A stretch of DNA of 64,000 bases. Source: Castanea sativa. Lineage: Eukaryota > Streptophyta > Magnoliopsida > Fagales > Fagaceae. Positions 10,529 to 22,299 of the stretch are shown piece after piece. Every line of letters starts with the position of its first letter. The first letter of the stretch is position 1. The notes below the pieces were generated by a model that made no database searches, was not told the DNA's origin, and saw only the letters and a list, made by a program, of their open reading frames with translations. Location: the NCBI RefSeq assembly GCF_040712315.1, contig NC_134015.1:2392445-2456444 (forward strand), given 5' to 3'. Made by a program: the position numbers and the translations under genes.

Positions 10529-12599
10529 AAACATATGAATCCATTTTTCTGGAAATCTTATGGCAGTATACACACAAGAACCCGTCCACTAGTTTCTTGT
10601 TTGTTCCGAATGTCCAAAAAAGCCAACATGAGTAGAAGACAATTATGGTGATCAGTGTTAAACAATTAGTTGTAATTATGTCAAGTTGATTTTGTGATTA
10701 ATTAAAGATCTTTGGGGTCAGGCTTTTTTCTAAGGTCAAGGTTCAAATCTCAACCCGCATCATTTTTAGAATGTCTTTCTATGAGTTGTTTGGGAATTGA
10801 TTTTTTTTTCTTTTTTTTTTTTTTGTGGAAAATATATTTGCTTATTTACTGAAGAACCAAAAAAGACTGGTTGTTGATGGTGTTTCAGAAATATTGTTTG
10901 GAAATGCAAATCCAACTCATTATGCGAGGATTACTTTTCTTGTTGGTATAATTGTCTTTTTTGGACTTATTGCTGAATATGAGTATATAGCCCTTTTCAG
11001 TTGACATATTTTCACTTGATAAGTGAATTGTCAATGAGAGTATGTACTTGTGAAACGTATTCATTTGGGGGGGGGGGGTTATATTTGGATTCATTGTCAA
11101 AGACCAGGTATATTTTCTTTATTCAATGAGAATATTTGTGTAGCAATCGTTACCAAATTGAACTGATGCTTAAGTATTGCTACAAGTGGTGCATGCTAGA
11201 AATCTATATAATATCTAAAAGATAAACAGTATCATTTATTACTATTACACTCTTGTTAAGTCACATCATCATAGCATTTTGGCTCATTTTGGTTATTTCA
11301 ATCATTTTGGTCTAACTTGGTCTTAAATTGATATTTTTTAAGTTGCCTTTTTCAGTTTGGGGCTCAAAAATTCTTTCTTTTTTTTTCTTTTTTCCCTAAT
11401 TTTTGGGTTGGAAATTATGAAATTTTATTCTTTTTGTGCCAAACTCTTTAGTTTTGGGTTAAAAAATAGAAACAAATAGATATTAGAAGTTAGAGATGTG
11501 GGCCTTAAAAAAGTAATAAACATGATAAATATTTACTAGATTACATTAAAATTCAAATTTCAATATTGTAGACATTATACTTATTTTTGAAAAAGAAATG
11601 TCACAATTCTAAACATATTTAATAATTTAAACTTAATATAAGAAGTTACATGTGTTCCATGGAATGAGGATGTACATTTTTTTTTTTTTTAATATTCTTT
11701 GATATGTTCAAATTAGTCAACTAATCATGGTATATTTTTAAAACAAAATATTTTTAATATATTTATATTACACTTTTCATATATATAAAACTTTTAAAAA
11801 TTGAAAATAATTATTTAATTTATGTATTGTTGTTGAATTCAAAATACACTACTTAACTTATAAATTTTACATTATATTCTTATACAATACTTTTATTACA
11901 TTTTTCTATATATTGCGTGGATTTGCGACTAGTGGGACGGTATTCATGCATTTATGTTTAAGTTGAAAAAAGAAGGAAAAAGAGTGAATACAAACTTTGT
12001 CAAAATGTTTGGCATGCGGATACTTAGAGAATGAAGTGAGAAGGATTTGAGAATGTGGAAGTGACTTCACTTAGAGGGCACGGAACTTGAAGTGAAAAGA
12101 ATATGTTGATGTTCTCTCTCTCTCTCTCTATTATCTACAAACTGTGTAAAATGGGACAAAATGAGTGGGCGGTGCACCAATAGTCATAGAAGGCTGCTGT
12201 TAATGTTTTCCCCATTCAGAGAAGAAAAATTGACTATTCGTTGCATTTTGTATTAAAATAATGAATAATTCTAGCATATTTAGTATCATGATTGCTGGGG
12301 TATACAGCTGAAGGGTTTTTTCAACCCAACCCGCTTTAAGGTCATGTTATACTAGAATGTTTCATCTCTTGTAAAAAAAAAAGATTTTCATGAACCATTT
12401 AAGTTTTTTTTATTAATAAATTATTAAAATTCAAATAATATGTCTAAATTATATTCCGAAACTAATCTAATTTTGAAAATACCAAAAATGAACTAAACTA
12501 AAATATTAAAATAAGGTTAATATGTGTGTGTGTGTGTGGTGGGTTGGGATAGATCAAATAAATTGAAAGTTCAAATAATGTATAAAACACCAATGAACG
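10529..12599. other. Gene-free region; left part shared with block B
   Basis: About 10,529-11,180 matches 50,390-51,055, the end of the duplicated block. Beyond this point similarity between the blocks is lost, so the right edge of the duplication is near 11,180. The rest is AT-rich with a G10 run near 11,067, a CT microsatellite near 12,113 and a TG microsatellite near 12,524. No gene is seen. Confidence 0.5.
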
Positions 12600-13634
12600 T
12601 TTAGACCCTCAAATACAAAAATACCAACACAAGCTTATACACAAACAATATATGTGCGGAATGATGAATATGAGCTAAACCCAAATTGGTAAAACACTCT
12701 AAACCAACAATAATCACAAATATAGCAGTAATTAAAAGGCAAAGAGTAAGAGAAAAGAGATGCAAACACAAAGATAACACGGTGATGTGTTATCGAAGAG
12801 GAAACTGAAGAACTCAATGAAAAACCTCTCTGCCGCCCTCCAAGTGGTCAAATGATCCACTAGAGAATAAAATTGGGATACATGAATAGTAATAGACCCT
12901 CCAAGCCTAATTTATTAGATGCACCTAAGCCCTCCAAGCTTCTTGCTCCAACAAGGTTACACCGAACCTTATCTTCTCTAGCTTACCGAATCTTGCAATA
13001 AGCTCCATGTTGCATCCGCCATCCTTGGCATCTTCCAATACTTTCCAAAGCTCCAAAGACACTCTCAACTTTTTGAATGGGTGTGGGTAGTATTTGGGTA
13101 CAAATCTCATCTCAATGGGTATATCAATGAGAGAGGGAAAGAGAAGAGACTACAAAGATTTCTTTCTAAGAATGAGTAGCTCTCTCTAATAGGATGGGTG
13201 TGTTGTAGAAATCTCTCTTAGGGTTTTTCTCTCAATAGACTCATTTTTCCGCACATTACATTTCGTGGGTATAAGGATATTTATAGTAGGGTATGAGATG
13301 GAATGTGAAAAGTCAGTTTTCAGCAACACAGGGCATTCTAGCGACTTGGCCTCACAACTAGAACGAGTCGCGAGTTAACTATCAGGTCAGACTATACTTT
13401 TTGTCTTGCAATGCTCCAGTTGTCGTGACCCTTCAACTCCCTGCATGCTTCACACGTGTGGCACTTTGGTGACTTGCCAGTCGCGAGATCTAGTCATGAG
13501 GCTCCTCTTGAATGCACACAACTTGAGTTTCTTCACACTCTCTCACACACAACCCTTACATTATTTTCACCTAAATACAGGGTTTCTAAGTGCTGAATTA
13601 CAAGCAAATTTGACAAAGAATAAAGCCAACACAT
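12600..13634 (-). mobile_element. LTR-retrotransposon-derived sequence (minus orientation)
   Basis: On the minus strand this reads like a long terminal repeat. It begins TGTTGGCTTTATTC near 13,634, contains several TCGCGA-type motifs and a TATAAATAT promoter-like box near 13,280, and then a transcribed-looking leader rich in GAGAGA. It encodes no recognisable gag or pol. No matching second LTR is present in the window, so it is a solo or truncated copy. The assignment rests on composition and end sequence, not on a database hit. Confidence 0.45.
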
Positions 13635-13859
13635 GATTGAATAAATTCAACCTTACATAAATGTATTAAAAAAATAGAAATAAAAACTATCAACCTGAAT
13701 CCAAGACTCAAAATAAAATTTTTACCCAACCCATGAAAACCAACCAAAGGCGTCAGTTTCTTCAGATTGGTGGATTAGATGCACACCCTTAATATCATGC
13801 TTTGTTTTTGGTTTTTTTTTTTAAACCAAATATCTTCTAGGTTATACAACCAAAGAACA

Positions 13860-14310
13860 CCTTGATGGGCAAGGAAATTCAGCCAAAAATATTGACAAAT
13901 GACCTCACAGGTTAGGAAGAGCAATCATACCAAAAAAAAAAAGAGTTAGGAAGGGGAAAAGTACAAAGAAAAAATGGGTTATTGAAAAACTCATTTTCCC
14001 TCTAGTCACCACCACACCAACCCCCCCTCCCCCTCCCAAGACCCTAGAAGTAGGGGAAATTATATTTTGAACTTGAAAATTGCAAATGTAATGTAACAAA
14101 TTAAATCTTAAAGTTTTTAAAAGTAACAAATTAAATTCCGGCCCATTTAAATAGAATGAAATTGAGTTTGGACAAGAAGATATTTGGTTTAAAAAAAAAA
14201 ACCAATTGTTACCTTTAGGGCTTCATTTGTTACCTTTTCAAATCTTTGAGTCTAATTTATTACATTTGAAACTGTAGGAGTTTAATTTGTTACACCTATA
14301 TATAGGAATT
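13860..14310. repeat. Dispersed repeat, copy 1 (pair with 53,430-53,840)
   Basis: The stretch is marked by repeated AACAAATTAAAT-type motifs and their complements at the other end, giving it a foldback character. A closely related copy with the same order of motifs lies at 53,430-53,840. Both start with a GGGC...GACAAATGACCT-like segment. It is probably a non-autonomous DNA element. No coding is seen. Confidence 0.5.
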
Positions 14311-16500
14311 AAAATACAAGTTTACCATAAATGTATTATAGCAACACAAGCCACACATAAATGTTCCTCATTACAAGTGGTCAATTTGTACCATAGCAAT
14401 CATCTTTGGTCAACTTTCTTAATAACTGTCACATAAAGGCAGGGGACAAAAAAAATAGGGCAGACTTATTTTTGGACTTTTGACTAGTTGAAGAGGAAAA
14501 TGCTATTCTTGGTGACTGATTTTTTTGATTGAGGTTATACCACTTCATGAAGTGTTAAGGACTCGTGTGTAAGGGCACATTTGAAACTAATACACCATGG
14601 TGACCACTTCCTAAGGAGTAGCTTATGTGAAATCTCTCTCTCTCTCGAAATCACTTAGACAAAAACAAGATTAAATCAAAATTCTTTCTTTATAGTAGAC
14701 AGAATTGTGGAGGGACAAATGACTTTTACCGAAAATTGAAAAAATCCCCCTCAAAACTTTTTGATTAACATTAACCAGGTTATGCTTTCTAATATTCCCC
14801 CCATAATTCTAGCAGCTAGGTAATAGAAAATAAGGAAGAAGTTATTAGAATTTTCTCAAGTTCATTTAGCAAAACTAATGCTTAAGAATGATGAAATATT
14901 AAATATTCCTACTTCATTCAAGCCCCTTTTGATGGTGATAATTGGATCTAAAATCATATTTAACTCTACAAATGTCTATGTCATTCACCCTTGTAACTAA
15001 TTTGAAGGTCAATCATACTTTTGGAAAAGTACAAAGTAGTCACATGAATTTTTTACAAATAAAGAACATGAATAAAGATATCTTTGTAATTTAATTTTAA
15101 TTTTATCACTGAATGTAAATCGTTCATGCCCAACTTAATTTTCTAAAAGTTTTCATATGCTTCAATACCATAAAAATAACATATTATTCACATAAAAAAT
15201 ACTCCAATACTATCACTAACTATTCACATAAAAAAATAATCTCTTATATTTAAAAAGAAGATATGCTTTTCTTATAGAAGACTTCCAAAAAAATTTCCCA
15301 GTATAATGTGGAGGCTTTGTTATCAATAATTGACATTTCTGCAGCAACCTCAAGCGATAGATCTAACAGTAATGTGACAGACTAGCTAATTTGAGAAACC
15401 AAGAATAATTTGAATCTTTTAAATGAAACTAGGGAATGCATACCTTAGAGGCACAATTCAATTATTAGGTACAAATTTAATGCCCATGAAGAATCTAAAA
15501 ACTATCTAGAGCAGTAGAGCACAAATCATAGTCTAAACTCCAAAAGTCTAAACAGACAAACATGTAAGGTGACCATGGTTGATCAGTCCCTAGCATCAAC
15601 ATAGTTGGGGGTGCTACATATATATGCCAAACCCACTGGCACAACTGACCAAATCAAATCTACATACAATTATCTAAAATGGCAAGGGACACTGCTTGCA
15701 AGTGACAATTCAGTTTATTGCTTCAAAATCATAGGATCATGCAAACTGGCTTCATGTTCCAGGTCAGTTACTAACACAATAAAATTCTCCTGGAATTTAA
15801 TTTCCATAGTAAGAGATTTATTTTTTGATTAAATAAGTTTTCAATGAAAGCTATGTCTATGAGTTTTATCATGAACTATAATTAAACAGTCCAATGAATT
15901 TATGAAGAAACCGATCATAGCATGGTTAAAATTCACTAGGAGAACACAATGTAAAAGTGAACAATTTTTTTGGTCCTAAATGAAGAATTGAGTCACATCC
16001 AATGGTGAAGACTTTGTTCTCTTTATGTGAGTGTCTATGCTTCAGAAACAAAGCCTTAGTGATAATGACATGCATTTTGAACGTAAAGAACAAATAGAAG
16101 CTATAAAATATATAAGAGAAAGTTACTTTTGCATTGAATACTTTGTAGTTAACTTCCTAACCACATTAATAAGTAAGTGATGTATGAATAGTACTTTTCA
16201 ATTTTATAGCTACCTCCAAAGACTTCAGGAAAGTACTGATAAGACAAGGATCAACACTAGCATTCTAATTTACATGTGGAGGGTGGAGATGAAAGGAAGA
16301 AGAGAGTATAAAATAAAAAGAGGTCCTTAAGAAAGGGAATCGAAAACGGAGAGAAAAACACTGTAGAAACAAGAATAATACTTGTAAACAGATCAAAGAG
16401 GAATATATACAAGAACCAACCTCTTCGGATTGTGTTCAAAGTTAGATGCATGATAAAATGAATATACTATATTTTTTTTCATAATTTTAGAGATTTAAAT
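14311..16500. other. Gene-free region
   Basis: AT-rich sequence with only short chance frames on both strands. I see no conserved protein motif, RNA gene or clear mobile element end. Confidence 0.45.
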
Positions 16501-16509
16501 GTATTTTTT

Positions 16510-16745
16510 TTAGTCAAGCTCAAAAGCTTGACTTAAGCTTGAGCTTGAGCTTGACTCAACTAATTGATTAAGCCAAGCCAAGTCAAGCTCAAACTCAAGC
16601 TTTTTGGCTTTTCCACGAGCTCAAGCTCAAACACTATTTTTAGGCTTGTCATGAGCTTAAGCCAAGCTTGAGCTTTTGATTTTTCTTCACGAGCTAAGCT
16701 TGAACATGCACTACTCGATAAAGCTCAGCTCATTTACAGCCCTAA
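16510..16745. repeat. AGCTTGAGC-rich palindromic repeat
   Basis: The words CAAGCTC, GAGCTTG, AAGCTTGAGC and their complements are repeated many times over about 230 bp, ending in a CATTTACAGCCCTAA segment. This composition is typical of a degenerate plant dispersed repeat seen in intergenic DNA. No target site duplication could be assigned. Confidence 0.55.
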
Positions 16746-18640
16746 ATCACAGGCATCAACATGGGTCCCTTGTCATTTTTCATAGTTTGCCCTTAATTAA
16801 TGATGAAGACTTTGTAGTGTGGCTAGAAAAGCACCCCCATTGTTGAAGCCTGCCCTTGAAATGGACAGGCCTCCTTCCTTGCTTTCCTTCTTTCACTAAC
16901 CTAACGTTTGACAGAGAAAGAAAGGGAATTCCATGCAAGTTTGGTCCTGAAGTTCCCTGTCAACTAACTTGGCTGTTTTTGCATATAATTGCTATCCTCC
17001 TTCAAATTGGCATTGTCTTCATGACCATTTCTCCCATCTTGTATAACCAAAACTTGCTATATTTATTGCCAAAAACAAGGACAATGAGATTACTTTGATG
17101 AGAAAACAAGTTTACAAATGATGGGATTTACAACTTAAGAATCATGATATTTCATATTTGAATATTGTGCTCTCTAATGAATAAATAGTCTTTACAAGTA
17201 AAATCATACATCTATTATTACTAAAGTCTCTAGGAAGAGAGAATTCTCTCTAGTAGTAGTTACATGGACTGTCACTTTCATTAAGTGTGTGATTCATAAG
17301 TGTTAGAGGAACGCTCCATACAACTATTACAAGTGATACATTCTTCTAGGAATGATTTGTTATTTAAAAAATAAGGGAGTTAATCACAACTATTTATCCT
17401 AAATTAGGATATTTTGCAAAATTTCCACTAAAAAAAGGGTATTTACAATATGTTCTAAATAATAAAAATCCTGCAAATACAATCCCTCATATGCTAATTT
17501 AGATGACAGAGTAAACGTTGTAAAAATTAATCTTGAAGTAGATGCTGATTATTAAATTAATCAAAGGTGTACAAGACTTTCATAATTAAACATGGATAGC
17601 TTGAATTTAAAAATAAAATAAAATTGTGAGAGTAGCCCATCCCAAAGAAGTGATGAGACAATCATGATCCAGAAAAACTTCTCATCTATTGTCACACCTA
17701 CTTTATAATATGTCATACTAATCGCTAACTCGTGTTAATCTTGATTTATTTACAATAGTCATCATATCATAAAACAGGAGGGAACATTAATAATATTCAA
17801 ATTGTAGCAATTGAAACTTGCAGAACAATCTTCTTAAAAAAACATGCATAATAAATTAAGTACTATCCAACAAATATTTGTAACTTTTTGGGAATAAATG
17901 TTAAGTGAGCACAGTTTTTCTAAGATGTATATGAATGTTTTGCAAACGTAACTTTCATTTATTTTTATAAGAAGATTTAAACAATTCTTTATTTCTTCTT
18001 CTTTGATTGCACATTAGGATTCTAATCTCAAAAATCCCTAACCTCAATATATGAAACATTCGATTATTAAACGAAAAATATCAATTAAACAAAAATTAGA
18101 ATATGAAAAACAAAAGAACTCACTATACAAAAATTTAAATAAAAATTAGAATATGAAAAACAAAAGAAATAATAGCTAGAAAGAGAAATTGACATACCTT
18201 GAGGGCAAAGAGTTTTGTAGAAATAAAAGATTGTCATACCTTTATGACAATCTTATTCTTGAAAATCCTAATAACAGAGGGAGTGGGAAAGAATTCCTAG
18301 GCAGATCTAAGAAAGAATAACTAATTACTTAATTGAAAATAAAGCCAAACAAAATAAAATTAGTAGAAATCTTAATAAGAGTTAGATTCGGAAAAGAATT
18401 AATAGTTTAATTAAAACCCCTTTCTTTGGGTTTAGATTTTGTCAAATAAATGAAGAATTAAAAGAAAATGTGATCACTCCAAACCTTTTGTGTTTATATA
18501 TTATGAAGTCAACAATAATAGGCTTATATTAGATTAAATAAACTCACTTTCAAAAAAAGAAAAAAGGTATTGTTTTAAACGGTTGTCGATTTCAGTGTCC
18601 AGCAACAAAACGACATGCCACACTTCCTAATATAGGCAGG
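16746..18640. other. Gene-free region upstream of the zinc-finger gene
   Basis: No coding region recognised. The 243-base plus-strand frame at 16,856 has no family signature. Near 18,084-18,170 a stretch around AAAAATTAGAATATGAAAAAC is repeated twice in tandem. The last 80 bases before the GA tract are the likely promoter region of the next gene. Confidence 0.4.
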
Positions 18641-18642
18641 CG

Positions 18643-18667
18643 AAGAGAGAGAGAGAGAGAGAGAGAG
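18643..18667 (+). repeat. GA microsatellite in the 5' leader
   Basis: A pure GA dinucleotide tract ends one base before the ATG of the zinc-finger gene at 18,669. GAGA tracts are frequent in plant 5' leaders and can bind BBR/BPC-type factors; whether it acts here is inference. Confidence 0.7.
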
Positions 18668-18668
18668 A

Positions 18669-21196
18669 ATGCCGTTGGGGAAGTACTACTGCGACTACTG
18701 CGACAAGGAATTCCAAGACACCCCATATGTTCGGAAACGCCATCTCCAAGGTCTCCAACACCTTAGAAACAAGGCTCTCTGGTTCGACTCCTTCCAATTC
18801 AAAGGTCTCTCCTTTTTCTTCATCTTCTTCTTCTCTCTCTGTCTCTATGATTCTCTCACTTTTTTTTTTTTTTACGAAGTTGCTTTTTTCATTGCAGATG
18901 CTAACCAGGCTTATACTGAAGGATTTGGCAAAGGGGTCTGCAACCGCTTTGTCAAGACGGTACCTTTTTGAAAATCTGTGTCTAAATTGCAATTTCTTTG
19001 GTTACCCATGTCGTTTTATTGGATATTGGATAATGGGTTCATGGCAGAATTTGGATTAGCTTTTGTTTTTTCTTTGATTACCCAAGTTGTTTTATTGGAT
19101 ACTGGATAATGGGTTGAAGGCAGAATCCATATTAGCCTTTTGCTTTGATTACCCAAGTTGTGTTGTTGGATGTTGGATAATGGGTTTATGGAAGAATTTA
19201 GATTAGCTTTTACTTTTTCTTTGGTTACCCAAGTTGTTTTGTTGCATATTGGAAAATGTGTTGATGGAAGAATTTAGATTAGCTTTGTGGTAAATTGCTG
19301 TGATTGTAGTGGTTGAGCTTTTGCTAGCTCTGTGTAATTGTGTCTTGCTAATCATTGTACTGTTTGTACATGTATGAGGTAAAATAAAATCTGCTCATTT
19401 ATCTTTAAAAAGAATAAAGATTAGCTTTTGGGTTTTTTTTGATTACCCAATTTGTGTTTTTGGATATAGAATAATGGGTTGAAGGCAGAATCTTGATTAG
19501 CTTTTTATTTTTCTTTGATTACCCAAGTGGCCAAGTTATTTTGATGGATATTGGAATTGGAGACTGGGTTTAGACCAGCTTTTTGGTTTTCTTTGATTAC
19601 CCAAGTCATTTTGTTGGACATTAGACAATGGGTTGAGGGTAGAATTTAGATATCTTTTGCTTTTTCTCTGAGTACCCAGGTTGTTTTATTGTATTTTAAT
19701 TAATGGGTTGGAGACATGATTTATATTAGCTTTTGTGTTTTCTTTAATTACCCAATTCAGTTTCATTGGATATTGAGTAATGGGTTGAAGGAAGAATTTA
19801 GATAGCTTTTTCTCTTTCTCTAATTGTTTAAGTAGTTTTATTGTGTCATAAATAATGGATTGGAGGAAAATTTTACTTTAGCCTTTTGTATTTTTTTTAC
19901 TGGTTAGGTAAGTTTAAGTTTATTTTTTCCTTATGACCTTTAGGTCGACCAACACTTCTTGGTGTTTCCAAAGGAAATGTCCAGAGTTCGAATCCCCTCA
20001 CATAAGATGTATCAAAAAAGTTTTAAGTTTATTTCTAAGTGCAAAATGGGTTGGAGGTAGAGTTTAACTTGGCTTTTGTTGTGGAAATTTGAGCTTGTTG
20101 TCTTTGAGTACTAAAGTAATTTTATTACATACTGAGTAATGGGTAGGGGGGAGTTTATGTTTACGTTTGGTTTGGGAATTTTAATTCGGTTTTCTTTGGT
20201 TGCCCAATTAATATTAGTTGATAATGAAAAATTGGGCGATGATCTTGCATTGGCTTTATAGCTTTTGGAATAGAAATGATTTGGCCTTGAATTAACATGT
20301 TTTTTTTTTTGGCATGATGGGAGTAAAGGGGTTTTGCCAGTATGGAGATTCTTGCAAATATGTTCATCCCAAGAACAACTTAGCAAATGTTAATAATCAA
20401 GGCATATCAGGTAAATTATGTCCCTAATATATATTATTCTCTTTAATTCTTTTTACTTATTTTTACAGGCTATTTTTCTTTTTAATTTTCTATTTATCTT
20501 ATGAATTAAAATAAATCTGATTAATACTGTATCTTAAATTTGTTATAAAGCTCTTATTTCTATAAAAAAAGAAAAAAAGAAATGGGGTGTGGAAATATTC
20601 AAAACTGTATCTGGGTTAATAATGACATATATGTTAGATAACTGTTAACAATGATGCTATTAGATAACTAACTTTATCAAACATCAGTGACAGGCTTTGT
20701 GGATAACAATCAGTCACCAATTATCCCTGGAAATCAGTTGGTTGGAGGCAGTTTTTCAGGTAAGGATACATTGTATGTTTGCTTAGACTTGAGCGTTTGT
20801 TTGTCAATGGTTGCATTTGTTATAGTTTTTGGATTATTATTTTTTTCTTATGTTATTGTTAGACTTAATGTGGTATACAAACTATGCATAAAGCCTACTG
20901 CTGTTCAATCTTGAAGGAATGGGGCTTACTTTCTTTATTCCTTTTTTAGTAAATGTAGCATGTGGTCATCAGCTTATATTCTGTCATCTGTCATAGACAT
21001 TTTTATATTTATTTATGTAGCTTTATTTTCTACGTTTCAGACTACTTTTACTCCAAATGCTTATGTTTCATCATTGTGATTCACAGGGGATGTAGTACGA
21101 GATAATATGGGAATGTCATGGGGCAATTTACCTCCATCTCTAAAGCCTCCTCCTGAGGGTGGATATCCTTCTCTTCCCTCTGTCGATTGGGGATAG
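18669..21196 (+). CDS. U11/U12 snRNP 20 kDa-like zinc-finger protein (ZMAT5 type)
   Basis: Five exons join in phase to a 153-residue protein: 18,669-18,804, 18,898-18,959, 20,329-20,410, 20,688-20,759 and 21,087-21,196, all with GT-AG introns. The N-terminus (MPLGKYYCDYCDKEFQD) is a U1-C/matrin-type C2H2 finger: Cys8 and Cys11, His25 and His31. A CCCH finger follows, C-x8-C-x5-C-x3-H, split by intron 2 between FVKT and GFCQYGDSCKYVH. The C-terminus ends LPPSLKPPPEGGYPSLP, then VDWG. This order is that of the 20K protein of the minor (U12-type) spliceosome, which acts in the nucleus on AT-AC and related introns. The length fits the family. All metal ligands are present and no break is seen, so it is probably functional. 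Intron 1 is only 93 bp. Intron 2 is 1,369 bp, swollen by a minisatellite and a SINE. The product name rests on remembered family features. Confidence 0.88.
18990..19890 (+). repeat. Minisatellite of about 75 bp inside intron 2
   Basis: About ten degenerate units follow one another, each with GATTACCCAAGTTG, then TTTTATTGGATA, then TAATGGGTTGAAGG, then AGAATTTAGATTAGC and a T-rich TTCTTTG tail. Unit length is mostly 70-80 bp. A non-repeat segment interrupts the array at about 19,290-19,420. A partial unit (ATGGGTTGGAGG...) reappears after the SINE at 20,046. Confidence 0.85.
19926..20021 (+). mobile_element. Short SINE in intron 2, with target site duplication
   Basis: The 96-bp insertion contains a perfect tRNA-type B box (GTTCGAATCC at 19,986-19,995) and ends in an A-rich tail. 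It is flanked by an exact 13-bp direct repeat, TTTAAGTTTATTT, at 19,913-19,925 and 20,022-20,034. This is the signature of target-primed retroposition of a pol III SINE. The A box is unclear, so the copy may be 5'-truncated or of a short family. Confidence 0.75.
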
Positions 21197-21408
21197 GTCT
21201 GCTACTTCATTTAGTCACCTTTTTGTGTGGTGCCAGTAATAGAGTTCCTTCTATATTTTCTATCACCTTTCCTCGACATACTTGATATGGTTACAATGTA
21301 AATTGAGATATGTGTGGATATAGGTTCATGCAGCTTTCTGTATGTGATAGTTGAGTGGAACATGTTGCTCTTTTTTCCTCTATTAAGGAAAAAGAAAGGA
21401 AGTGTTTT

Positions 21409-21880
21409 TGATGTGGGAGGTGTAACAAAAATTTTATTTTAATTTACTTCTATTTCCTTTTGGAAATCAATTGTATTTTTATTGGTCAAATGGATTTTAT
21501 TTTAGGTCTTAGTACTTAATTAATTTTATTAGTATAATTTTTAATTTCCTAGAGTCAAGGGTAGTTTTGTAATTCAACGATGGGGATTTCCCAAGTCAAT
21601 TAAAATTAGAATTAGGGTTTTGTCCTAGTAGTTTATATAAGCATAAAATTGTACTTCTATGGAGACAGTTTATAGCTTGATTGGAAAAAAAATCGCTTGA
21701 AATTCTTCCAATGATCTGGTGCCTACTCCACTCAACCAAGTGTTGACTCTTAGAGGTTCTCTCTTGCTTGGTGCTGACTCTAAGTCTAAGCAAGCTTATA
21801 TGTTGACTCTTAGGTTACCTATCCTTTAGTTTATATTCTTCAATTTTGTTGTTGCATTGTTTTGGTTTTGTCCTGCATCA
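21409..21880 (+). mobile_element. Solo-LTR-like element (TGATG...CATCA)
   Basis: The stretch begins TGATGTGGGAGG and ends CCTGCATCA, giving 5-bp inverted ends TGATG/CATCA typical of LTRs. It contains a TTTATATAAG promoter-like box near 21,631. The flanking five bases (GTTTT and ATGCT) do not match, so a clean target duplication is not seen. No internal retrotransposon coding is attached. Confidence 0.5.
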
Positions 21881-22290
21881 ATGCTCCTTCAATCAGCATG
21901 TTACTTGTTGCTTGTTTGCTTTATATAAACTTTTTGAATCCAGTGGTTGCCTCTGACTTGTTTTAGGCTACTTTAACACCTTTGAAATTAAAGTGTTTCT
22001 GGAATCTACATATTGAATATTTTGCAATGCCAAGAAATGCAATAATTTGGAAAGGAAAAAAAATGTAAAGCTGAACATGAATACATCGCAGTGCCCAACT
22101 TATAGGTACAAGTAGGAGGGATGTCACCAGTGTGATAATTCACGTCACTTTGATTATAATTGTAACTGAATGCATTTTTTATAGTCTGGAGTCATTTTGA
22201 TTTAATCTAGTTCAGATTTACCCTATATATTTGTGCTGTTCGCTTGTTTTGCCTTGCTCCTTAAACACTTCCCATCTTTGCTTCTTGACA
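21881..22290. other. Gene-free spacer
   Basis: Short spacer between the LTR-like element and the 3' end of the transporter relic. Nothing recognisable is seen. Confidence 0.4.
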
Positions 22291-22299
22291 TCCATTACT

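Noticed and set aside
12925..13110. Minus-strand frame of 61 codons that looks protein-like
   Set aside because: It lies in the leader part of an LTR-like sequence and matches no retrotransposon protein; the openness looks accidental.
18727..19059. Second open frame overlapping exon 1 and intron 1 of the zinc-finger gene
   Set aside because: The correct frame gives conserved zinc ligands and in-phase splicing through five exons; this frame does neither.
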